The notes under the pieces are model-generated. The model saw nothing but the letters and a program-made list of their open reading frames with translations. It did not search any database and was not told where the DNA came from. 64,000 nucleotides of DNA from Rhodanobacter sp. LX-99 (lineage in GTDB: Bacteria > Pseudomonadota > Gammaproteobacteria > Xanthomonadales > Rhodanobacteraceae), in the NCBI RefSeq assembly GCF_018599185.1, contig NZ_JAHFVL010000003.1:310001-374000 (forward strand). The letters run 5' to 3'. A program made the translations under genes and the position numbers. Positions 10,071 through 18,265 of the stretch are shown here, piece by piece (position 1 is the stretch's first letter; each line of letters opens with the position of its first letter).

Positions 10071-11054
10071 ATGATCGGCAGGGCGGCGCTCATCGCGGTG
10101 GCGGCGATCGCCACCTTCGTCTCCGGCGCCTGGGGCGCCATGGCGCTGTGGTACCAGCTGCCCGGCGGCGCGACCGCGCGCACGCTCGGCAGCGTGTCGT
10201 GGGCGCTCGCCGTGATCGCGTTCGCCATCGTCGCGATCAGCCACCGCAGCTGGCTCCCGCTGGGCGCCTACGCGGCGATGTACGCGCTGCTGTTGCTGTG
10301 GTGGACGAGCATCGCGCCGTCCAACGCGCGGACCTGGGCCGACGACGTCGCCCGCCAGCTCGGCGGCACGGTAGGCGGCAGCGCCGTCACCCTCCACAAC
10401 GTGCGCAACTTCGACTGGCGCAGCGACGACGACTACGACGCGCGCTGGGAAACCCGCCATTACGACCTGGACCGGCTGGCCTCGGCCGACGCGGTGCTGT
10501 CGTACTGGGGCAGCCGGGCGATCGCCCACGCGATGATCTCGTTCGGCTTCGACGACGGCCAGCGCGTGGTCTTCTCGGTGGAGATCCGCCGGCAGCGCGG
10601 CCAGCGGTATTCGCCGATCGGCGGCTTCTTCAAGCAGTTCGAGACGGCCCTGGTCGCCGCCGACGAACGCGACATCATCCGCGTGCGCACCAACGTGCGC
10701 GGCGAGGACGACTACCTCTACCCGCTGCGCATGGACCGACCCGCCATGCGCTCGCTGTTCCTCGCCTACGTGCAGGCCGCGAACCGGCTGGCCGGGCAGC
10801 CCGAGTTCTACAACACCCTCACCTCGAACTGCACCACCCTCGTCTACCGCATGGCCCGGCAGATCGACCCGGGCCTGCCGTGGGACACCCGCCTGCTGCT
10901 GACCGGCTACCTGCCGGGCTATCTCCACGACGTGGGCGCGGTGGACCGGAGCGCGCCGCTCGACGAACTGCGCCGCCGCGGCCGCATCACCGGGCGCGCG
11001 CGAAACGCGGCGAGAGACGATTTCTCCCGGGCGATCCGCACGAATGAACCTTGA
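10071..11054 (+). CDS. DUF4105 (Lnb N-terminal-like) membrane protein
   Basis: A 327-residue protein with two N-terminal membrane helices (IGRAALIAVAAIATFVSGAW and a second near SWLPLGAYAAMYALLLLWW) followed by a periplasmic DUF4105 domain. The signature is FYNTLTSNCTTLVYRMA, with the conserved Asn-Cys pair that suggests a papain-like/NlpC-type catalytic Cys. The family includes the N-terminal part of the Lnb apolipoprotein N-acyltransferase-like proteins of Gram-positives; the substrate here is unknown. I chose ATG 10071 because GAAGGG stands at good spacing before it. ATG 10053 or 10038 are in-frame alternatives. It is divergent from the lipoprotein hydrolase. Confidence 0.8.
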   Translation: MIGRAALIAVAAIATFVSGAWGAMALWYQLPGGATARTLGSVSWALAVIAFAIVAISHRSWLPLGAYAAMYALLLLWWTSIAPSNARTWADDVARQLGGTVGGSAVTLHNVRNFDWRSDDDYDARWETRHYDLDRLASADAVLSYWGSRAIAHAMISFGFDDGQRVVFSVEIRRQRGQRYSPIGGFFKQFETALVAADERDIIRVRTNVRGEDDYLYPLRMDRPAMRSLFLAYVQAANRLAGQPEFYNTLTSNCTTLVYRMARQIDPGLPWDTRLLLTGYLPGYLHDVGAVDRSAPLDELRRRGRITGRARNAARDDFSRAIRTNEP

Positions 11055-11128
11055 TCCCGCGCGTCAGGCGTTCGGGCCACGGCGGTCGCCTCCCGCCCCA
11101 CCACGCGATTGAAAGGCAGCCGCCGCGG

Positions 11129-12568
11129 TCACCCCGCCAGTTCGAAACGCGTCACGCGCCTGACCGGATCGGCCTCGACCAAGCTCACCCTGACGTCGGC
11201 GCCGAGCGAAAGGCTCGCGCCGCCGGATACGCTGGCCTCGACCGCCGGGTCGCGCACGATGACCGTGCCCCTGCCCGGGTCGTCATGGGCGACCTCGACG
11301 ATCGCGCCGTTGAAGACTTCCCCCACGCGCGGCGCCAGCACGGCGGCTTCGGCCAGGTTGAGCACGGCGCTTTCGTACTGGCCGGCGCGATGGCCGGAGG
11401 CCTGCATGGTGACCGGCAGGCCCGGCAGCGCGGCCAGCGCCCACGCCGGTATCGGCTGCTTCGCGCACAGCGCCACGCAGATCTCGCCGGTGTAGCGATC
11501 GACCAGCCGGCGCAGCGGCGCGGTGGCGTGGGTGTACTGCGCGGCCAGCGCCGAGTGCATCGGCTGCGCGGGCAGCGCGCCGTCGAACGCCGCGTAGCCG
11601 GCCCCGCGCAGCACACTGGTGCAGGCGGTCAGCATCGCCACATGCACGTCGTTCGACGGATCCAGCGAACGGATGAAGCCGGGATAATCCAGCCCGGGCG
11701 GCCAGGCGATGCCGAGCGCCCGCGCGGTCACGCGCAGGCGCTCGATCGCGCGCGGGCCGGCCGGCGGCAAGGTGCGCAGCAGGCCGACCTTCGCCTGCAC
11801 CATCAGGTGCGCCGCGGCCATCCCGGTCAGCAGCGAGACCTGCTCGTTCCAGTCCTCGATCGGCATGCGCGCGCGAAACGCCAGCTTCCAGCGGCCGCCG
11901 ACCACGCTGACTTCCTGCTCCGGCAGCGGCAGGCTGACGCCGCCGCGGGCGAACTCGCGCTGCCGGCGCAGCTCGCCGATCTCGCGCAAGACCGCCCACA
12001 TCGGCTCGGCCGTGCCGGCGTCGATGCGTTGCTGCACGCCGGCGTAGTCGAGCCGGGCGCGGCTGCTGACCTTCGCGCGCCGCACGTCGACGGCGATGCC
12101 TTCGCCGGTCCGGTCCAGGTCGATCGTCCACAACAGCGCCGGCCGCAGCTGGCCGGGCAGCAGCGAGGCGGCATCTTCGGACAGCACCTTCGGATGCAGC
12201 GGGATCTTCGCATCCGCGCCGTACAGCGTCTCGCCGCGCCGGTTCGCCTCCAGGTCGACCGGATCGCCGGCGCTGACGAAGGCGGCGACGTCGGCAATCG
12301 CGTAGTGCACCCGATAGCCGCCATCGATGCGCTCGACATGCATCGCCTGGTCCAGGTCCATCGAGCCGGGCGGGTCGACGGTCACCAGGGCGATGTCGCT
12401 GCGGTCCAGCGCCGGCAGCCGCGGGTTCGCGGCCGCCTGCGCCGCGGCGGCCTCGACTTCCGGCGGAAACGCCGACGGCAGCTTCAGGTCGTCGTGGATG
12501 TCGCGCATGCCCTGCGCGAGCACGGGATCCCCGGCAGGCTGGATGTGGAGGCGGCGGGTGGTCGACAT
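11129..12568 (-). CDS. RNB-domain ribonuclease (RNase II/R superfamily, short form)
   Basis: A 479-residue protein consisting almost only of the RNB 3'-5' exoribonuclease domain. The metal-binding cluster reads TVDPPGSMDLDQAM, giving Asp65, Asp71 and Asp73. The fourth acidic position of E. coli RNase II (Asp210) is Gln here, which I recall as a feature of this short subfamily. Later conserved pieces are YAIADVAAFV, YGADAKIPLHP, AYAQYTHATAPLRRLVDRY-like text (QYTHATAPLRRLVDRYTGE) and a C-terminal beta part. The usual cold-shock and S1 RNA-binding domains are missing. AAGGA precedes ATG at 12568. Likely RNA turnover in the cytoplasm; exact substrates unknown. Confidence 0.88.
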   Translation of the reverse strand: MSTTRRLHIQPAGDPVLAQGMRDIHDDLKLPSAFPPEVEAAAAQAAANPRLPALDRSDIALVTVDPPGSMDLDQAMHVERIDGGYRVHYAIADVAAFVSAGDPVDLEANRRGETLYGADAKIPLHPKVLSEDAASLLPGQLRPALLWTIDLDRTGEGIAVDVRRAKVSSRARLDYAGVQQRIDAGTAEPMWAVLREIGELRRQREFARGGVSLPLPEQEVSVVGGRWKLAFRARMPIEDWNEQVSLLTGMAAAHLMVQAKVGLLRTLPPAGPRAIERLRVTARALGIAWPPGLDYPGFIRSLDPSNDVHVAMLTACTSVLRGAGYAAFDGALPAQPMHSALAAQYTHATAPLRRLVDRYTGEICVALCAKQPIPAWALAALPGLPVTMQASGHRAGQYESAVLNLAEAAVLAPRVGEVFNGAIVEVAHDDPGRGTVIVRDPAVEASVSGGASLSLGADVRVSLVEADPVRRVTRFELAG

Positions 12569-12729
12569 GGGCGATTTCCTTGCGTGGATGCCGTTCGGCA
12601 AGACGAGGCCGATGCATCGCCCCGGCCTTTGTCGCGCTCCGCAAAATATACACGTGCCGGCAGGGACTACCGCAGCCACCATGCAAGGTGTAGAAACGGC
12701 ACCGTCACCCCGCCACCGACTCGATCCTC

Positions 12730-13206
12730 ATGACCGACATGTCCCTGCTGATTCGCCTGGCCGAAGAAGACGACGACGATTTCATCCTCGATCAGGTGCC
12801 GCGATTCGTGGATTTCACGCTGCCGCCATGGCGGCGCCGCCACGAATGCATCGAGGGCATCCGCAACGACCTGCTGCGCCATCTGGAGGACCAGCCGGCG
12901 AACAGCTACCTGTTCGTGGCCGAGGACGAAGACGGCGAACGGGCCGGTTTCATCCACCTGCAGCGCACCGCGGATTTTTTCACCGGGCGCAGCAACTGCC
13001 ACATCTCCGACATCGCGGTGGCGCCGCAGCACGAGGGGCGTGGCGTCGGCAAGGCGCTGCTGGCGCATGCCGAGACTTGGGCACGCGAACACCAATGCCA
13101 GCTGGTGACGCTGGCGGTATTCCCCGGCAACGAGCGCGCCCGCGCCCTGTACGAAGCTGCCGGCTACGCACCCGACCTGCTGCGGCTGGTCAAGCCGGTC
13201 CGCTGA
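12730..13206 (+). CDS. GNAT-family N-acetyltransferase
   Basis: A 158-residue acetyltransferase of the GNAT fold. The acetyl-CoA pyrophosphate-binding motif A is clear: ISDIAVAPQHEGRGVGKALL, followed by HAETWAREH and the typical C-terminal NERARALYEAAGYAPD. It probably acetylates a small amine or peptide N-terminus in the cytoplasm, but the substrate cannot be read from the sequence. It is divergent from the RNB nuclease gene and followed by a strong hairpin. Confidence 0.88.
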   Translation: MTDMSLLIRLAEEDDDDFILDQVPRFVDFTLPPWRRRHECIEGIRNDLLRHLEDQPANSYLFVAEDEDGERAGFIHLQRTADFFTGRSNCHISDIAVAPQHEGRGVGKALLAHAETWAREHQCQLVTLAVFPGNERARALYEAAGYAPDLLRLVKPVR

Positions 13207-13234
13207 ACCCGTCCAGCGGAATGCATCAACGAAA

Positions 13235-13256
13235 GAAGCCGCCCGAGGGCGGCTTC
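13235..13256. terminator. Hairpin terminator between convergent genes
   Basis: A perfect 9-bp stem (GAAGCCGCC with GGCGGCTTC) closed by a 4-nt loop, located between the GNAT gene and the convergent SapC-like gene. It reads similarly on both strands and is flanked by short A and T stretches, so it can serve as a bidirectional terminator. Confidence 0.7.
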
Positions 13257-13280
13257 CTTGCGATCAGCGGAATGGAACGA

Positions 13281-14063
13281 TCAGTTCGTGACCGTGCCGG
13301 CAGCCGCCTCGGCCTGCTCGCGCACGTCCAGCCGACGGGCCAGGCGGTCGATATTGGTCAGCGACAGCAGGTGCGCATAGATCCAGCCGAGCACGCCTTC
13401 GCGCAGGAACTCCTGGCAAGTCTTCTCGTCCAGCGTGCGCAGCTTCTCCTCGTTGACCACGAACAGGCCGTTGAGGTTGATCGACTTGCCCTGCTCGCCG
13501 TCCTTGCCCTGTTTCTGCAACTGCACGTTGCGCGGCTCCAGCAGGCCGTGATTGTTCAGCTGCTCCATGAACCACTTGGTGCGCGTGACGTTCTGCTGGA
13601 AATCGCCGAGGAAGCCCACGGCATTGGCCAGCAGTTCGCTGTCGGTGCCGTCTTCCTTGAACAGGCGCTGGCCCTCGGTTGCGTTGAAGCCCTCGTAGCG
13701 CTCGTCTAGGAACACGGTGAAGTCGTCGCCTTCCTGCCCTGCCGGCTTCTCGGCCAGCACGAACGGGTAGCGGCGCACGAAGGCCGGGACATAGGTGTCC
13801 GGCGACCACTGGCCGTCGGCGTCGACGTACAGGTTTTCGTTCTGGCGCAGGCCGAGCAGGGCCACCGGGCCGGCGTCGGCGACGCTGGTACCGGCGAACA
13901 CGATCAGCAGGTCGCGCGCCGCGATGCCGAACTCGACGCCGGTCAGCGGCACGGAATGCGCGTTCATGGCGAACTTGACGTTCGGCACGGCCTTCATGCG
14001 CAGGTCCTTGTGCTCGACACGGTTGAGCGGTACCGGATGCTCGTAGAAAAGAACTTCAGCCAC
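13281..14063 (-). CDS. SapC-family protein
   Basis: A 260-residue protein matching the SapC family (PF07277 type): N-terminal FYEHPVPLNRVEHKDLRM, then NAHSVPLTGVEFGIAARDLLIVF and a Y-P-F-V-L segment (RRYPFVLAEK), a central FLDERYEG, and a late LNGLFVVNEEKL. GTG at 14063 is chosen because AGAGGTGG precedes it and family homology begins there; the frame is open further upstream. The function of SapC proteins is unproven. In other genera they often sit beside TonB-dependent receptors and tryptophan halogenases, but here the gene stands alone. Confidence 0.8.
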   Translation of the reverse strand: MAEVLFYEHPVPLNRVEHKDLRMKAVPNVKFAMNAHSVPLTGVEFGIAARDLLIVFAGTSVADAGPVALLGLRQNENLYVDADGQWSPDTYVPAFVRRYPFVLAEKPAGQEGDDFTVFLDERYEGFNATEGQRLFKEDGTDSELLANAVGFLGDFQQNVTRTKWFMEQLNNHGLLEPRNVQLQKQGKDGEQGKSINLNGLFVVNEEKLRTLDEKTCQEFLREGVLGWIYAHLLSLTNIDRLARRLDVREQAEAAAGTVTN

Positions 14064-14305
14064 GTTGTCCACCTCTGCCCACCGCCGTGCCGGGTCACCA
14101 CCAAGCGCCCCTACCAAACCCGGCGCCGGGTCTGTGTTGACTGGCAATCATATCAGTGCTTATCCGCAACGGCGACTGCCCCGCCAGGGGCGCCGCAGCC
14201 TCATTTGCATGCGAATTGCAACGGAATTGTTCTATGCTGGCCCCAGACAAGCACCCTGCATTGCCTGAACGCTCTTTCGAAGCCCCTGGCTGAAGGACGA
14301 TTTAC

Positions 14306-14923
14306 ATGCTGATGGAAGTGCCAAGTCGGGCCGACCTCCATGCGACCCGCGTATTGTCACTGGACGCCGCCGGCCGCATCCTCGACTGGATCAGCTGGCA
14401 GGAGGCGGTTTGCCTGTACGTCCGTGACGCGGTCGCCTGGACCCTGGGCGACCCCTGCCTCACCGTGCACGGCGGCCACAACCGTCTGCTCGGCGCGCAG
14501 AGCCTGCTGCAGCTGCATCCGATCATCGCCAGCACCGGCCACTGCCGCGAGCATGCGATCGACCCGGCACCGGCGCTGACCAACACCGCGCTGTTCGCCC
14601 GCGACCGCCACATCTGCCTGTATTGCGGCGAGCACTTCGTCCGCGCCGAGCTCACCCGCGACCACGTGCTGCCGATCTCCAAGCGCGGCAAGGACGAGTG
14701 GGAGAACGTGGTCAGCGCCTGCCTCGCGTGCAACCTGAAGAAGAGCAACCGCACCCCGCAGGAAGCCAACATGCCGCTGCTGGCGGTGCCGTACCGGCCG
14801 AGCTGGGTCGAGCACCTGATCCTGTCCAACCGCAACATCCTGGCCGACCAGATGGAATTCCTGGTCAGCCGGCTGCCGCGCGACCGGCGCTCCATGTCGA
14901 TGACCACGCCCGTGGCGGCCTAA
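14306..14923 (+). CDS. HNH endonuclease-family protein
   Basis: A 205-residue protein with a C-terminal HNH domain: Cys104-x2-Cys107 (CLYC), Asp119-His120 in TRDHVLPISKRGKDEWENVV, Asn134 and Cys139-x2-Cys142 (CLAC), then NLKKSNRTP. The Cys pairs form the structural zinc site and His120 is the general base of the fold. The N-terminal ~90 residues are conserved in standalone HNH proteins of proteobacteria, whose biological target is not known. No restriction, phage or toxin neighbour is present, so a housekeeping role is as likely as defence. It ends 2 bp from the convergent next gene. Confidence 0.85.
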   Translation: MLMEVPSRADLHATRVLSLDAAGRILDWISWQEAVCLYVRDAVAWTLGDPCLTVHGGHNRLLGAQSLLQLHPIIASTGHCREHAIDPAPALTNTALFARDRHICLYCGEHFVRAELTRDHVLPISKRGKDEWENVVSACLACNLKKSNRTPQEANMPLLAVPYRPSWVEHLILSNRNILADQMEFLVSRLPRDRRSMSMTTPVAA

Positions 14924-14925
14924 GT

Positions 14926-15360
14926 TCAGTCGGCCGAGTCGTCCTCGCCCTCGTCGTTGTGCATGTCCCTGATGTCCTGTTCGATCGTGGACAGGCTGCC
15001 GTAGGCCTGGTGCGCCAGCTTGCAGTAATGCCTGCGGATGCGGTCCAGGTCGTCCTCGTCCAGTTCCTCCAGGTTCAGCAGCGCGTTGTGCGCATGGCTG
15101 GTGCGGATCAGTTCGTCCAGCTTGATCTGCAGCGCCGCGGTATCGCGGTTCTGGCTGCTCTGGATCAGGAAGACCATCAGGAAGGTGATGATCGTGGTGG
15201 AGGTGTTGATCACCAGTTGCCAGGTGTCGCCATAGCCGAACAGCGGCCCCGTGGCCGCCCATGCCACCACCAGGGTGACGGCCAGGATGAACGCCATAGG
15301 CTTGCCGGCCTGACGCGAGGTGCCCTCGGCAAAGCGGCGGAACAGTTTGCGCACGGACAT
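14926..15360 (-). CDS. Low-affinity iron permease-family membrane protein
   Basis: A 144-residue protein with two transmembrane helices (AFILAVTLVVAWAATGPLF and VINTSTTIITFLMVFLIQSSQ) and a helical, acidic C-terminus (NLEELDEDDLDRIRRHYCKL). The second helix followed by NRDTAALQIKLDELIR is the hallmark of the low-affinity iron permease family PF04120. Bacterial members are much smaller than yeast Fet4 and iron transport by them is not proven. ATG 15360 has AGGGA at suitable spacing. Confidence 0.85.
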   Translation of the reverse strand: MSVRKLFRRFAEGTSRQAGKPMAFILAVTLVVAWAATGPLFGYGDTWQLVINTSTTIITFLMVFLIQSSQNRDTAALQIKLDELIRTSHAHNALLNLEELDEDDLDRIRRHYCKLAHQAYGSLSTIEQDIRDMHNDEGEDDSAD

Positions 15361-15506
15361 GAGGAATTCCCTGTATCTGGAGAGCCTTGTCCAGCGTCCC
15401 CGCACGAACGTGTGCGCCATGTGGAGAGCCTCCTGCAGCGGCCTCGCCATCGTCCGTTCACATGTCCGCCCTTGCCCCGCCCCGCCGCTGGACCAACAAT
15501 ACGCGG

Positions 15507-17399
15507 ATGAACGACCTTTCCCACTACCCCCACCTGGCGTCGATCGAGACGCCGGCCGACCTGCGCCGCGTACCCGATGACGAACTGCCCGCCGTCGCCG
15601 ACGAGCTGCGCCAGTACCTGATCGAGGCGGTGGCCAGTTCCGGCGGCCACTTCGGCGCGGGCCTGGGCGTGGTGGAACTCACCGTGGCCCTGCACCACGA
15701 ATTCGACACGCCGCACGACCGCCTGGTGTGGGACGTCGGCCACCAGTGCTACCCGCACAAGATCCTCACCGGCCGCCGCGACCGCATCACCACGATCAAG
15801 AAGAAGGACGGCCTGGCGCCGTTCCCGCGGCGCGAGGAGAGCGAGTACGACACCTTCGGCGTCGGCCACTCGTCCACCTCGATCTCGGCCGCGCTGGGCA
15901 TGGCGCTCGCCGCGCAACGCAAGGGCGACCATCGCAAGGTCGTGGCGGTGATCGGCGACGGCGCGATGACCGCCGGCCTGGCGTTCGAGGCGCTGAACCA
16001 CGGCGGCGACGCCGAACCGGACATGCTAGTGGTGTTCAACGACAACGGCATGTCGATCAGCGAAAACGTGGGCGCGATGACCAAGATGATGGCCCGCGCG
16101 ATGGCCAGCCGCCGGCTCAACCAGTTGCGCGAGCGGGCCAAGCGGGCGATGCCGAAGCAGTCTTTCGCCGGCCGCTGGTTCAAACGCTGGGAGGAGCACG
16201 CCAAGGGCATGTTCGTGCCCTCGACGCTGTTCGAGGAACTGGGCTTCCACTACACCGGCCCGATCGACGGCCACAACATCCCGAAGCTGCTGCAGGCGCT
16301 GCGCACGGTGAAGAACCTGCCCGGCCCGCAGCTGCTGCACGTGATCACTACCAAGGGCAAGGGCTACGCCCCGGCCGAGCAGGCGCAGATCGAATACCAC
16401 GCGGTGGGCCCGTTCGACCCGCAAGCCGGCGTGATGAAGAAGGCCGCGCCGGCCAAGCCCACCTATACCGACATCTTCAGCGACTGGCTGTGCGACCAGG
16501 CCGCCGCCGACGGCCGCCTGTTCGGCATCACCCCGGCGATGCGCGAAGGTTCCGGCCTGGTGCGTTTCTCCAGGGAATACCCCGAGCGCTACTTCGACGT
16601 GGCGATCGCCGAGCAGCACGCGGTGACACTGGCCGCCGGTATGGCCTGCGAAGGCGCCAAGCCCGTGGTGGCGATCTATTCCACCTTCCTGCAGCGCGCC
16701 TACGACCAGGCGATCCACGACGTGGCGCTGCAGAACCTCGACGTCACCTTCGCGATCGACCGCGCCGGCGTGGTCGGCCCGGACGGCGCCACCCACTCGG
16801 GCAGCTTCGACCTCACTTTCCTGCGCTGCCTGCCGAACATGGTCATCATGGCGCCGGCCGACGAGAACGAGTGCCGCATGATGCTGAGCACCGGCTTCCA
16901 CCACCATGGCCCCGCCGCCATCCGCTATCCGCGCGGCACCGGCCCCGGCGCCGCCATCCACGAGGAACTCGACACGCTGCCGATCGGCAAGGCCGAGCTG
17001 CGCCGGCGCGGCCACGGCTTGGCCCTGCTCAGCTTCGGCGCGATGCTGGCACCGGCCGCCACGATCGCCGCCGAGCTCGACGCCACCCTGGTCAACATGC
17101 GCTTCGTGAAGCCGCTGGACGAGGCGCTGATCGTGGAACTGGCGCAGACCCACGACGCCTTCGTCACCCTGGAAGACAACGCGGTCGCCGGCGGTGCCGG
17201 CTCCGCCGTGGCCGAATGCCTGGCCGCGCACGGCATTACCCTGCCGATCCTGCACCTGGGCCTGCCGGATGCCTACCTCGAGCACGGCAGCCGCGAGGAA
17301 GTGCTGACCATGGCCGGCCTCGACCTGCCCGGCATCCGCAACGCGATCCGCGCGCGCTTCCCGCAGCTTGCCGCCGCCAGTATCGCCAGCGCGGGCTGA
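15507..17399 (+). CDS. dxs: 1-deoxy-D-xylulose-5-phosphate synthase
   Basis: Condenses pyruvate and glyceraldehyde 3-phosphate in the first step of the MEP isoprenoid pathway, also feeding thiamine and pyridoxal synthesis. The 630-residue length is normal. Visible landmarks are the early [36 protein letters not shown], the thiamine diphosphate/Mg motif GDGAMTAG followed by NDNGMSIS, and in the pyrimidine domain [20 protein letters not shown] with [18 protein letters not shown] 15507 is the first start matching the family N-terminus. It stands alone, convergent with prmC. Confidence 0.97.
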   Translation: MNDLSHYPHLASIETPADLRRVPDDELPAVADELRQYLIEAVASSGGHFGAGLGVVELTVALHHEFDTPHDRLVWDVGHQCYPHKILTGRRDRITTIKKKDGLAPFPRREESEYDTFGVGHSSTSISAALGMALAAQRKGDHRKVVAVIGDGAMTAGLAFEALNHGGDAEPDMLVVFNDNGMSISENVGAMTKMMARAMASRRLNQLRERAKRAMPKQSFAGRWFKRWEEHAKGMFVPSTLFEELGFHYTGPIDGHNIPKLLQALRTVKNLPGPQLLHVITTKGKGYAPAEQAQIEYHAVGPFDPQAGVMKKAAPAKPTYTDIFSDWLCDQAAADGRLFGITPAMREGSGLVRFSREYPERYFDVAIAEQHAVTLAAGMACEGAKPVVAIYSTFLQRAYDQAIHDVALQNLDVTFAIDRAGVVGPDGATHSGSFDLTFLRCLPNMVIMAPADENECRMMLSTGFHHHGPAAIRYPRGTGPGAAIHEELDTLPIGKAELRRRGHGLALLSFGAMLAPAATIAAELDATLVNMRFVKPLDEALIVELAQTHDAFVTLEDNAVAGGAGSAVAECLAAHGITLPILHLGLPDAYLEHGSREEVLTMAGLDLPGIRNAIRARFPQLAAASIASAG

Positions 17400-17400
17400 A

Positions 17401-17426
17401 ATCCGCCGCCCTGCAGGCGGGCGGAT
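17401..17426. terminator. Hairpin between dxs and prmC
   Basis: A 10-bp GC-rich stem (ATCCGCC plus GCC, paired to GGC plus GGCGGAT, with one bulged G) starts right after the dxs stop codon. There is no U tract, so whether it terminates transcription or only protects 3' ends is uncertain. Confidence 0.4.
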
Positions 17427-17440
17427 CGGCGCGCGACGGC

Positions 17441-18265
17441 CTACCCGAGGCGCCCGCCGCTGACCCGGTCACGCATCTCCAGATCCTGCGCGGTGAACAC
17501 CTCCACATAACCCGCCGCGTGCAGCAGCGCGCGGGCGGCTTCGCCCTGGTTCCAGCCGTGTTCGAACAGCAGCCAGGCGTCGGGGTGCAGGTGGGCGCGG
17601 GCATCGCGCACGATGCGGCGGATGTCGTCGAGGCCGTCGGGGCCGGAGGCCAGGGCGCTGGCGGGTTCATGGCGCAGGTCGCCTTGCGCCAGGTGCGGGT
17701 CGGCGGCTTCGATGTACGGGGGATTGGAGACGATCAGGTCGAAGTGCTGGCCGGCGAGCGGCGCCAGCCAGTCGCCGTGCACGAACGCGACGTTGCCGAT
17801 GGCATGGCGTTGCGCGTTGCGCCGGGCGACGGCGAGTGCGGCGGCGCTGGCGTCGGTGGCGACCACCCGGGCTCGTGGCCGCTCGCGCGCGATGGCCAGC
17901 GCGATCGCGCCGCTGCCGGTGCCGAGGTCGGCCACGCTGCAGGCGGCGGCGAGCGGGAGGCGTTGCAGCGCCAGCTCGACCAGCAACTCGGTTTCCGGGC
18001 GCGGGATCAGCGTGGCCGGGCTCACTTCCAGATCCAGCGACCAGAAGCCGCGCCGGCCGGTGATATAGGCCACCGGTTCGCCCGCGGCGCGGCGTTCGAC
18101 CAAGGCGGCATAAGCCGTCTGGACGTCCATATCCGGCACGTCGTCGGCGTGGGTGAACAGCCAGCTGCGTGGCTGCTGCAGCACGTGCAGCAGCAGCAGC
18201 TCGGCGTCGACGCGCTCGCCGAGCCGCTCGGCGGCGACAGCCAGCATGCCGCGGACATCAGGCAT
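17441..18265 (-). CDS. prmC: Release factor glutamine N5-methyltransferase
   Basis: Methylates the Gln of the GGQ motif of peptide chain release factors RF1 and RF2. The 274-residue protein has the SAM-binding loop DLGTGSGA at 113-120 and the substrate-amide motif NPPY at 181-184 ([14 protein letters not shown]), plus the family hallmark [12 protein letters not shown]. Its start overlaps the end of the upstream 1386-residue protein gene by 8 bp (ATGCCTGA arrangement), so it is probably translated from that messenger. In many bacteria prmC lies next to prfA; here it does not. Confidence 0.96.
   Translation of the reverse strand: MPDVRGMLAVAAERLGERVDAELLLLHVLQQPRSWLFTHADDVPDMDVQTAYAALVERRAAGEPVAYITGRRGFWSLDLEVSPATLIPRPETELLVELALQRLPLAAACSVADLGTGSGAIALAIARERPRARVVATDASAAALAVARRNAQRHAIGNVAFVHGDWLAPLAGQHFDLIVSNPPYIEAADPHLAQGDLRHEPASALASGPDGLDDIRRIVRDARAHLHPDAWLLFEHGWNQGEAARALLHAAGYVEVFTAQDLEMRDRVSGGRLG

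Noticed and set aside
9903..10928. N-terminal extension of the lipoprotein hydrolase frame
   Set aside because: It runs through the divergent DUF4105 gene. The lipoprotein signal beginning at 9902 gives the sensible start.
14137..14165. TTGACT-17-TTATCC as a promoter for the HNH gene
   Set aside because: The -10 match is poor and the element is 140 bp from the gene; divergent text on the other strand is equally promoter-like, so it was not listed.
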